Assembly: GCA_903848645.1 (NCBI GenBank)
Contig: CAINGU010000078.1
Location: 110,417-174,416 of the forward strand
Direction of reading: 5' to 3'
Length of the DNA: 64,000 bases
From: an uncultured cyanobacterium
GTDB taxonomy: Bacteria; Cyanobacteriota; Cyanobacteriia; Cyanobacteriales; Nostocaceae
Shown here: positions 54,031 through 61,898 of the stretch, piece after piece
Numbering within the stretch: the stretch's first letter is position 1
Layout: each line of letters begins with the position of its first letter
Made by a program: the position numbers and the translations under genes
The notes under the pieces: generated by a model
What the model was told of the DNA's origin: nothing
The model's database searches: none
What the model saw: the letters and a program-made list of their open reading frames with translations, nothing else

Positions 54031-54228
54031 TTATCTTTTGAAGCGAGAACGTTGTTGACGACGTTGCTTGTGTCTAGCGATAGCTTTACGCTTTTCTTTT
54101 TCTAAAGGTGTCTCAAAGTGACGCTTTTTCCGCATATCTTGGAAAATTCCCGCCTTGGAAACTTCCCGCTTAAATCTTCGCAGTGCTGATTCAATACCTT
54201 CATTTTCGCCTAAAACCACTTGTGTCAT
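54031..54228 (-). CDS. rpsU: 30S ribosomal protein S21
   Basis: 65-residue basic ribosomal protein of the small subunit, near the anti-Shine-Dalgarno end of 16S rRNA. The pattern [20 protein letters not shown] then [20 protein letters not shown] is diagnostic. It lies 128 bases downstream of the RRM protein gene on the same strand, the known rbpA1-rpsU pairing of Anabaena, in which both are raised in the cold. A hairpin lies in the gap. Confidence 0.95.
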   Translation of the reverse strand: MTQVVLGENEGIESALRRFKREVSKAGIFQDMRKKRHFETPLEKEKRKAIARHKQRRQQRSRFKR

Positions 54229-54291
54229 TCGTATTCCTCCGTATTTTGAATCAATATTTGAGAGCTAAAGCTAGAGGTAAAATAAAATTTT

Positions 54292-54325
54292 CCAGCAGCA
54301 ACTAGCCTAGGGCTGTATCTGCTGG
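54292..54325 (-). terminator. Hairpin between rbpA1 and rpsU (possible attenuator)
   Basis: On the minus strand CCAGCAG ... CTGCTGG forms the outer stem with CAGCCCTAGGCTAG inside, followed by AAAATTTTATTTT. It sits between two genes of one operon, so partial termination could set the ratio of the two proteins. Confidence 0.6.
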
Positions 54326-54356
54326 ATACTCTAGATTTTAATTTTTTTTAACAGAC

Positions 54357-54692
54357 TTAATAGCGACGACCACCGCCACCGCTGCGATCACGATCTCCAC
54401 CGCCACCGCCCCAACTTCCGCCGCCACCGCTACGAGAAGAACCTCTGTTTTCCTTGGGTTTAGCTTTGTTTACCCGCAGATCACGACCCATCCATTCAGC
54501 ACCATCAAGTGCTTCAATGGCTTTGTCTTCTTCTGTTTCTTTTTCCATATCCACAAAGGCGAAACCCCGTGGACGACCAGTTTCCCGGTCTGTAGGTAGC
54601 TGCACACGACTAACTTTTCCGTACTCCGCAAAAGCCCGTTTCAGGTCATCTTCTGTTACCTGATAGGACAAATTACCAACGTAAATCGTCAT
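54357..54692 (-). CDS. rbpA1: Cold-regulated RNA-binding protein (RRM), RbpA1-like
   Basis: 111 residues: one RRM with RNP2 IYVGNLSY and RNP1 RGFAFVDM (canonical RGFAFVEM), then a Gly/Arg/Ser-rich tail (about 84-111). This is the Rbp family of cyanobacteria; the Gly-rich tail class together with rpsU downstream matches rbpA1 of Anabaena variabilis, which is induced by cold. It binds single-stranded RNA, likely as a chaperone. Regulation probably involves the 5' leader upstream of 54692. Confidence 0.87.
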   Translation of the reverse strand: MTIYVGNLSYQVTEDDLKRAFAEYGKVSRVQLPTDRETGRPRGFAFVDMEKETEEDKAIEALDGAEWMGRDLRVNKAKPKENRGSSRSGGGGSWGGGGGDRDRSGGGGRRY

Positions 54693-54896
54693 AGAAGAGG
54701 GTCTCCCAAACCAGAGAGTGTAGAGAGTTAGATTCGGAGAGACGTATTTAAAAAAATCTTAAACCGACTTACTCAACCGAAAATAATCTTTATATCCCCA
54801 AGTATAGCATCACATGAGAATATTAACCCATTATGGGCAAAATTTCCCAATAAAATTTTCAGGATCGCCGGGGAACTTTCCCTGATGAACACTGCT

Positions 54897-55751
54897 TTAG
54901 TGGTCAGTAAACTGGGCAAGAATGCTTTGTGCTTCTTTACACAGTACCTCATGATTCTGATAATTACTTGCGAGTAACTCTCCCCATTGATGAATGTCAC
55001 CGGTGTTGTATTTTAATGGCGTGCAGTCAAAATGGGTAAATTTGCCACCTGCTTCCGTGAGAATTAGTTCGGGAGCAGCCATATCCCAGTCTTTAGGTGC
55101 GGATTTACCGGAAAGGGAAATGTAAACATCTGCTTGCTGTTCAACTATCGCCGCAATTTTGCAACCGACGCTACCAATTGCTTTTTGATTTCGACAGGGC
55201 AAGTGCTGTAATAGATATTCTAACCTATCGTTGCGGTGTGAGCGACTAACAACCAAAATTAGATCTTGAATATTTTTATTGGAGTTAAGTCGCACTGGTA
55301 CAGAACCAGTAGCAGTTTCGATAAAAGTCCCATTGCCTCTAGTGGCATAATACAACTTTTTTGTTTCTGGAACTGCTACCACGGCTAACATTGTTTGTGT
55401 TCCTTGCACTAAGGCAATATGAATGGCATATTCCCCAGTTTTGTTGATAAAGTCTCTTGTCCCATCTAAAGGATCAATGATCCATACCCATTCATGAGGA
55501 TTTTTTCCCTGTTGTGATTTATGAGTTTCTTCGCTGATATAACCAAAGTCTGCATTACCTAAAGCGGCTTGTAACTGTGACAAGATATATTCACTTACTG
55601 CCAAGTCTGCAACGGTAACGGGTTCATTGTCTTTATACTTAATATCTAAATTTGGTACGGCAGCAGTACCATGATAATAAGAACTGAGTAGACTGGCTGC
55701 ACCCCAACCGACTTCCCGCGTAATCGTTAATATTTCTGATAAGTCTTTCAT
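54897..55751 (-). CDS. 3'(2'),5'-bisphosphate nucleotidase / inositol-phosphatase family (CysQ-like)
   Basis: 284 residues of the Li+-sensitive phosphatase family. Metal-binding motifs: EPVTVADLAV, YISEETHK, WIIDPLDGTRDF and DWDMAAPELILTEAGG. The family removes the 3'-phosphate of PAP made in sulfate assimilation or hydrolyses inositol phosphates; the substrate here is not resolved, though CysQ is the common annotation for this cyanobacterial group. Single gene, cytosolic. Confidence 0.85.
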   Translation of the reverse strand: MKDLSEILTITREVGWGAASLLSSYYHGTAAVPNLDIKYKDNEPVTVADLAVSEYILSQLQAALGNADFGYISEETHKSQQGKNPHEWVWIIDPLDGTRDFINKTGEYAIHIALVQGTQTMLAVVAVPETKKLYYATRGNGTFIETATGSVPVRLNSNKNIQDLILVVSRSHRNDRLEYLLQHLPCRNQKAIGSVGCKIAAIVEQQADVYISLSGKSAPKDWDMAAPELILTEAGGKFTHFDCTPLKYNTGDIHQWGELLASNYQNHEVLCKEAQSILAQFTDH

Positions 55752-55809
55752 GAATTCATCTATGAGAAATTTGGGTAGATATAAAAAAATTAAACCATAA
55801 AAATTAAAT

Positions 55810-57801
55810 TCAGATTTTTGCTTTTTTTATCGCTTTGGTAAGTTCTTCCAACTGAATTGGCTTAGTAATAAAGTCATTCATCCCTGCATCAAAGCAAGCG
55901 AAGCGATCTTTTTCTAAAGCGTTAGCAGTGATAGCAATAATCCACGGTTGAGGTTTTGATAATTGACGAATAAATGTAAAATGAAAGATTGAACCTTGTA
56001 AATGATCATTTTCAATCTTTGAGATCCAATTTACAGGAGGATTACCCCCAATATGTCCACGACTTTCTACCCAAATTGTTCCTCCCATTAAACCTACCAA
56101 ATTTTTACTAATTGCTAATCCTAAACCTGTACCGCCATATTTACGACTAATGGAGGCATCAGCTTGGGTAAAGGGTTGAAATAGTTTATTTAAGCGATTA
56201 TTATCAATACCAATTCCTGTATCTTGAATGGAGATTATTAATTTTAATCCTTCATTTCCTCCTTTTCTCTTAACTGAGACTGAGATATGAACACGCCCTT
56301 GATGGGTAAATTTAAGAGCATTTCCTACAATATTTAGCAAGATTTGGCGAAGACGAGAATCATCTCCTAAAAGATAATTAGGAACATCTGGGTGAATTGA
56401 ATATGTAAGCTGAATATTTTTATTAGCTGCTTCTTTAGCAAGAAGATTGCACACAGACTTAATGATATTTCTCAAAACTAAAGAATTTTCTTCTAGTTGC
56501 AAATTTCCTGACTCGATTTTTGAGAAGTCAAGAATATCATTAATAATTCCCAAAAGAGCATTACCGCTATCTTGAATCGTATCTACTAAGTCTTGTTGTT
56601 CTTCTGAGAGATTTGTCATAGCAAGGAGTTGAACCATGCCAATCACGCCATTCATAGGTGTGCGGATTTCATGGCTCATATTTGCTAAAAATTCGCTTTT
56701 GGCTTGAGTTGCGGTTTCTGCCACTTCCTTCGCTTGAGATAGGGTAAACTGTTTTTCTAATGCTTCATGGTAATCATTGAGTGCTTTTTCTGCTTTTGCA
56801 CATTCGGCATCTTTCAGATGATTGAGTTCTTGTAATTTCAGATTTTGATCTATTAAAGTAGTATTGGCTATCTGCAAATTTCCCTTCACTTGATCATTTT
56901 CATTTAAAACCGCATTCAAGATTAAGGTTGTCATCACAATACAAGTAATAAAAAACTGCAATAGCAATAAAGAAGTTTGAATAGAATTATGCCCGAATGA
57001 ACCATATCCCTTAACTGTGCAGATTGCCATAATTACAGTAATTATAACCATTAAAAGGGTTGCGCCTAGCTCTTTAAATCTGAAAGTTGCCCACACCAAT
57101 AGAGGAAATAGTAAATATTCTGCATTGTTACCTCTGAAAATGATATTGCTAACAACTAATGTTAAAAACAAAATCATAGTCGCTTCTAGCCAACGACGTT
57201 TTATTAAATGAGTAAATGAAATAATATTTTTGTTCCAGGCAACGATTAAGGATGCAAAAACAAGAATACCAAAGACATCACCTAACCACCAAAATATGGC
57301 GATATTAAAATAAAGTAGCCAAGGAGCTTTGCCAAAAATACATAATAGGAATGAACAGAAAATTGCCACAGGTAAATGACTAATAAAACCGCCATAGATC
57401 ATAAATTGGGTAGTATCTTTGGCTCGGTGCAAAAAGTAGCGATTACCAACTAAATATTCAGTCCAATAAACAGATACAAGCTTGCCGATTGTGGCAATAG
57501 TAACGATAGAGATAGTTAAAATGAGACTAGAAACATTTACCCATCCTTGATATGTCGTCAACTGGGTGATGAATATACCAATTGCCACTCCTAACCATAG
57601 TGGATAACCCCAGATAGTAATTAGTCCGACAGCAATGCCTCCGGGAATCCAAATAGGGGTTGATCCCGTGGATTGGTAAGTGGTCAAGGTATAAGATAAT
57701 TGGGCTGTGATATAGTAAGCGATCGCTACTACTAGCTGTTTCCAGCAAGCAACCCGATGAAAATTAAGTAGATCCAGTTGGGGACGGGCATAAATTGACA
57801 T
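55810..57801 (-). CDS. MASE1-domain sensor histidine kinase with a truncated receiver
   Basis: 663 residues. N-terminal MASE1 sensor (about 15-300, eight or so helices, with [20 protein letters not shown]), coiled linker, HisKA H-box [15 protein letters not shown] (His377), HATPase with [17 protein letters not shown] and [11 protein letters not shown] (to about 610). It then runs directly into [20 protein letters not shown], the last third of a receiver domain, with Thr and Lys647 present but the phospho-acceptor Asp and the preceding beta strands missing. The fusion is in frame. It looks like an internal deletion of a hybrid kinase. The phospho-target must now be another protein. Confidence 0.85.
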   Translation of the reverse strand: MSIYARPQLDLLNFHRVACWKQLVVAIAYYITAQLSYTLTTYQSTGSTPIWIPGGIAVGLITIWGYPLWLGVAIGIFITQLTTYQGWVNVSSLILTISIVTIATIGKLVSVYWTEYLVGNRYFLHRAKDTTQFMIYGGFISHLPVAIFCSFLLCIFGKAPWLLYFNIAIFWWLGDVFGILVFASLIVAWNKNIISFTHLIKRRWLEATMILFLTLVVSNIIFRGNNAEYLLFPLLVWATFRFKELGATLLMVIITVIMAICTVKGYGSFGHNSIQTSLLLLQFFITCIVMTTLILNAVLNENDQVKGNLQIANTTLIDQNLKLQELNHLKDAECAKAEKALNDYHEALEKQFTLSQAKEVAETATQAKSEFLANMSHEIRTPMNGVIGMVQLLAMTNLSEEQQDLVDTIQDSGNALLGIINDILDFSKIESGNLQLEENSLVLRNIIKSVCNLLAKEAANKNIQLTYSIHPDVPNYLLGDDSRLRQILLNIVGNALKFTHQGRVHISVSVKRKGGNEGLKLIISIQDTGIGIDNNRLNKLFQPFTQADASISRKYGGTGLGLAISKNLVGLMGGTIWVESRGHIGGNPPVNWISKIENDHLQGSIFHFTFIRQLSKPQPWIIAITANALEKDRFACFDAGMNDFITKPIQLEELTKAIKKAKI

Positions 57802-57810
57802 GATCTAGGA

Positions 57811-58674
57811 TTACAAATTTAAATTCAGCCAATGGCGTGTACCAAAATACTGACAAGCTTTAGCAGCAGTATTACCAGCTAGTGCTAATGCTTCTATAAA
57901 ACCTGTGCCAAGAATATAGTGACAGAAAGCACCGTGAAAAATATCTCCTGCACCTAGTGTATCAACGGGCTGTATTCTTGGCACATTTACCACACCATAC
58001 CCACCATTACTTAAGTATTGTATGGGCTTTTCCCCTTGAGTAATGGCAATGTGAGGAATGTTAAAATTTTGCAGATAGGCAAAAACATCTTCTTGATTTT
58101 GGCAGTGAGGGGGATAAAAATTAGCAGAACATAAGGCATAATTTACAAAAGGTAATATTTCTGCAAATCCTGGTTTCCAGCTACCACCATCAATGACAAC
58201 AGGAATATTTTGTTTTTTAGCCATTTGGGCAATAATTTGACTAACGGCCATTTGATGTCCATCAATCAAGACAATATCAATATTTTCCAAAATATTTGCC
58301 GGGATAGAGGTAATATTTGCCTGAGTTTTCATAGCATTAATAGAAATTACCGCTCTTTCACCTGTACCTTGAGTGACGATAATAGAAGAAACAGGTGGAG
58401 GTGTATCCTGATTAGAGTCTAAATCAATAATTGCAACTTGGTAATTTTCTAAATCCGTAGAAATTAGTTGTGTCATGGGGTGAGAACCCAGTACACCTAA
58501 AACTTGAGCCTGATTTCCTAAATGGCTAAAAGTGACAGCGGCGTTTGTTGCTGGTCCACCTGCTGCTACAGTATAGTCAGTAGCAACTAGTTTTTGATTA
58601 TTTTGGAGAGGAGAATCCGCTAAGTAAATTAGATCTAAGGTAATTAAACCGATAAATAAAGCAGAATTGATCAT
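57811..58674 (-). CDS. PfkB-family carbohydrate/nucleoside kinase
   Basis: 287 residues. The ribokinase fold is seen from AAGGPATNAAVTFSHLG near the N-terminus and the catalytic signature DTLGAGDIFHGAFCHY (Asp base, anion-hole GAGD) near the C-terminus. The sugar is not identifiable; cyanobacterial members may act on ribose, fructose or adenosine. It lies nine bases upstream of the MASE1 kinase gene on the same strand and is likely co-transcribed with it. No functional link is apparent. Confidence 0.86.
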   Translation of the reverse strand: MINSALFIGLITLDLIYLADSPLQNNQKLVATDYTVAAGGPATNAAVTFSHLGNQAQVLGVLGSHPMTQLISTDLENYQVAIIDLDSNQDTPPPVSSIIVTQGTGERAVISINAMKTQANITSIPANILENIDIVLIDGHQMAVSQIIAQMAKKQNIPVVIDGGSWKPGFAEILPFVNYALCSANFYPPHCQNQEDVFAYLQNFNIPHIAITQGEKPIQYLSNGGYGVVNVPRIQPVDTLGAGDIFHGAFCHYILGTGFIEALALAGNTAAKACQYFGTRHWLNLNL

Positions 58675-58820
58675 TGCTAATTGGTAACTTGCCGAAATTA
58701 TTCAGTCAATTATAGGAAACTTTGTGAATCTAACTACCCATGATCAAATTTAACCGCTGATCTTCAAGATTATATAATCCGTGAAATCCTTTAATCCCTT
58801 TAATCCGTGTTTAAATTAAT

Positions 58821-59681
58821 ATGCAAACTGAACCAAAACCAGGAACACTTTATATTGTCGCTACACCCATTGGCAACCTAGAAGATATGACTTTTAGAGC
58901 AGTGCGAATTCTGCAAGCAGTGGATATGATTGCGGCAGAAGATACACGGCACACAGGCAGATTATTACAACATTTTCAAGTGAAAACGCCCCAGATCAGT
59001 TATCATGAACATAACAGTAATAGTCGCATTCCTGAATTGTTGGAACATTTGCAATATGGAAAAGCGATCGCACTGGTAAGTGATGCAGGTATGCCGGGAA
59101 TTTCTGACCCAGGATATGAGTTAATTAAAGCTTGTATTGATAATGGTATAACTGTTGTTCCTATTCCCGGTGCAAGTGCTGTAATTACCGCTTTAAGTGC
59201 GGCTGGATTACCCACAGATAGGTTTATATTTGATGGTTTTTTATCAGCTAAAAGTCAACAAAGAAAGCAATATTTAGAATCTTTACAAGGGGAATCCCGA
59301 ACTTTAGTTTTTTATGAATCACCCCATCGGTTACGAGATACTTTAGCAGATTTAGGGGAAGTTTTAGGAAGCGATCGCTCTATAGTTATAGCACGGGAAT
59401 TAACTAAATTATATGAGGAATTTTGGCGGGGAACAATAGAAGCAGCGATTTCTGAATATCAAAAAAGAGAACCTCAAGGAGAATATACTCTCTTAGTTGC
59501 AGGAAATCCCCCCAGCAAACCGCAATTAACAGAAACAGAACTCAAAACTGAATTATTGCAAATAATGCAACAGGGGATTTCCCGTTCCCAAGCTAGTCGT
59601 CAGTTAGCAAAAGATATGGGATTATCTCGACGCTATCTGTATCAACTAGCTTTGGGAATTGAAATTACGCAATCTGAGTAA
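58821..59681 (+). CDS. rsmI: 16S rRNA (cytidine-1402 2'-O)-methyltransferase RsmI
   Basis: Methylates C1402 in the decoding centre of 16S rRNA using SAM. 286 residues. Family marks: GTLYIVATPIGNLEDMTFRA, AEDTRHTGRLL, SDAGMPGISDPGYEL, PGASAVITALSAAGL and YESPHRL. The C-terminal helical part ends LSRRYLYQLALGIE. Its last 17 bases overlap the end of the RTX protein gene on the other strand, a convergent overlap. Confidence 0.95.
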   Translation: MQTEPKPGTLYIVATPIGNLEDMTFRAVRILQAVDMIAAEDTRHTGRLLQHFQVKTPQISYHEHNSNSRIPELLEHLQYGKAIALVSDAGMPGISDPGYELIKACIDNGITVVPIPGASAVITALSAAGLPTDRFIFDGFLSAKSQQRKQYLESLQGESRTLVFYESPHRLRDTLADLGEVLGSDRSIVIARELTKLYEEFWRGTIEAAISEYQKREPQGEYTLLVAGNPPSKPQLTETELKTELLQIMQQGISRSQASRQLAKDMGLSRRYLYQLALGIEITQSE

Positions 59682-61569
59682 AATTCATTTTCACAATGAT
59701 ATCGTTATAATCCAAATCACCGCCATTTGGTAAATCTTCAAAACCAAAAGTATTATTTCCTAGTAAGCGAATGTGATCAACACCATCACTATTCACACCT
59801 AAATAGGGAAAATAAACTTGAGGATCATTATTAGTATTGTTATCTAAAAGCTGAGACAACGTACCATTAACTATAATCATGGGAGCAAGAATTACGCCAG
59901 TATTAATAGTATTTGTTCCAGATTGAGTACCTTGATTAGCCGCTGCAAATTTGATATTTTCACCAGTCTTAGCATCTTTCAACAGATTGTTTAATGCTGC
60001 TTGTAAATAATTAGCTCTATTAGCTGAAGTGGCTTGTAAATTACCGATTTGTCCATCGGTATTATCAATTTTATAGAAATAGACTTCGTTGTTGAATGCA
60101 GCCTCCCGATACACAGAAAAATCTGATTTTACCTGTTTGATGCCATCTAAACCAGTTTTTAAATCAATTAATTCTGCTTGATTTCCACCTTGGGAAGATG
60201 CACCTATAGGTAACACTTCTTTTGTAGATTGCAAATTGACTACTAGATCCTTAAAGTCACTAACATTCCCTGAACCATCTTTCCAAGACAGTTTAAAACC
60301 ATCAGTCCCTAAATCTGCAATTTTTTGGGTTGTACCATCTGCAAAGACTAAATTTGACAATGGAGTTTTCCCAGCTTTAGCAGAATCTATTGTTCCACCT
60401 CTGAGTAAAAAGAATTTTAGATTATCACCACTATTAAATTCTAGTAACCGATTAAAATCATTAGTATTTACCCCATTAGGCAGATTAGAAATTGCGGAGA
60501 AAACTACCTTTGCTCTCTTTAAAACTTCATCATTATAACTTGCTGCACCAGGAGCAATCCCATTAATTCTTCCTTGAGCATCATCAACTTTAACTACACC
60601 TAATTCATTGCTAGAACTAGAATTGCGTTCTAGTAAACTGACTTTGAGCCTAATTTTATCATTCTCACCTTTAATAGTAAATATGTCATTGTTAGTAACA
60701 TTTGCTAAAGGAATGTCATCATTAATAATTGTTCCCTTAGCCGTACCATTATTGATCAATGCTCCATTGGTGGGATTAGTTAAAGCGACTGTAAAAGTCT
60801 CATCTTTTTCTACCAATGAATCTTGAATTGTTTGAACTGTAAAAGTTTTAGTCGTTTCTCCTAATGCAAAAGTGATGGTTTCATTTTTGGCAGTAAAGTC
60901 ATTGTTACTAGTTGTATCATCTGAATTTATAGCTGTAGATACAGTGACACTTTGACTAAGTTGAGTATTACCAGTGCGGGTAATAGTAAAATTTATCGCA
61001 TTCCCTTCTGTTGCTGAAGCTGAAGCAATATTAAACTTTTGTAATTCATAAAGAATGGCTAATTGTTTACCATTAGCACTAACTAATGTATTACTACCTT
61101 GCGGTGTGAATGTCAGTTGATCTGATGTAGTAATACCATCAACATTAACCTGTAGGGTATCTTCTGCTGGATTAAAATCCGTAATGATATTGGGAGTATT
61201 GGGATACGCAGCATTCGCCAGCCAGAATGTATCTTTACCTGGACCACCAGTTAAAGTATTGCCACCAAGACCGCCATAAATTGTATCATCACCTGCACCG
61301 CCAAAAACAGTATCATTACGGTCAGTAAAAATAAGATCGTTACCATCACCACCATCTAAAGTATTGCCGCCATTACCCTGAGAGTAGAGTTGATCATTTC
61401 CTGCTTCTCCATAGAGCTTGTCATTAGTATAGGCAAATAACTTATCATCTCCAGCACCACCTTGAAGAGTATTATTTCCCCCTCCAGTTAAGGCATCAAG
61501 AGTATCATTGTCTGCTGTACCAGTTAAGGTGACATTTGTTTTAAAAGCGTCTATAGATAGGGTTGCCAT
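59665..61569 (-). CDS. RTX / Calx-beta / DUF4114 extracellular protein
   Basis: 634 residues without a classical signal peptide. Residues 15-125 are RTX-type Ca-binding nonapeptides (GGAGDDKLF, GGDGNDLIF, GGAGDDTIYGG) preceding the NIITDFNPAEDTLQV tail; a Calx-beta domain (about 175-275, IASASATEGNAINFTITRTG...); and a DUF4114-like C-terminal end (GNNTFGFEDLPNGGDLDYND). Such proteins are often secreted by type I systems and become stable with Ca. It is next to another RTX protein in the same direction; no secretion genes are in the window. Confidence 0.85.
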   Translation of the reverse strand: MATLSIDAFKTNVTLTGTADNDTLDALTGGGNNTLQGGAGDDKLFAYTNDKLYGEAGNDQLYSQGNGGNTLDGGDGNDLIFTDRNDTVFGGAGDDTIYGGLGGNTLTGGPGKDTFWLANAAYPNTPNIITDFNPAEDTLQVNVDGITTSDQLTFTPQGSNTLVSANGKQLAILYELQKFNIASASATEGNAINFTITRTGNTQLSQSVTVSTAINSDDTTSNNDFTAKNETITFALGETTKTFTVQTIQDSLVEKDETFTVALTNPTNGALINNGTAKGTIINDDIPLANVTNNDIFTIKGENDKIRLKVSLLERNSSSSNELGVVKVDDAQGRINGIAPGAASYNDEVLKRAKVVFSAISNLPNGVNTNDFNRLLEFNSGDNLKFFLLRGGTIDSAKAGKTPLSNLVFADGTTQKIADLGTDGFKLSWKDGSGNVSDFKDLVVNLQSTKEVLPIGASSQGGNQAELIDLKTGLDGIKQVKSDFSVYREAAFNNEVYFYKIDNTDGQIGNLQATSANRANYLQAALNNLLKDAKTGENIKFAAANQGTQSGTNTINTGVILAPMIIVNGTLSQLLDNNTNNDPQVYFPYLGVNSDGVDHIRLLGNNTFGFEDLPNGGDLDYNDIIVKMNFTQIA

Positions 61570-61898
61570 TTAATTATCCTTACAAAAATTTAGTAGATGC
61601 TGGGTTATATTTGCTTACCCATTTTTTTTTAGGCAAAGTTACAGATATAACAAGGTGAAAAATTGTTATGTGATTAAAATCTATAGAAATAACATTTAGA
61701 TTAGGTTATGATTTAGCTAAGATTCTAGAATTATTTGGCTTGATAGGTTGAAAAAGATATGCAAAATTTGCAGTTTAAGTAATAAACTACGGCGGTATGC
61801 AAGTGAATGAGATAAAATTAGTATAAATTTAGGTTTAGAGACGTTCCATGGAACGCCTCTACAGTTAGGTGTTTTATTCCTAGCTAACTACCGATAAT
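61570..61898. other. Intergenic region between two RTX genes with a GGAACG palindrome
   Basis: 329 bases, AT-rich. AGAGACGTTCC/GGAACGCCTCT (61837-61860) is a near-perfect palindrome, a repeat type known in cyanobacterial genomes, and may end the upstream RTX-phosphodiesterase transcript. The remainder likely holds the promoter of the 634-residue RTX gene. No ORF is supported. Confidence 0.55.
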
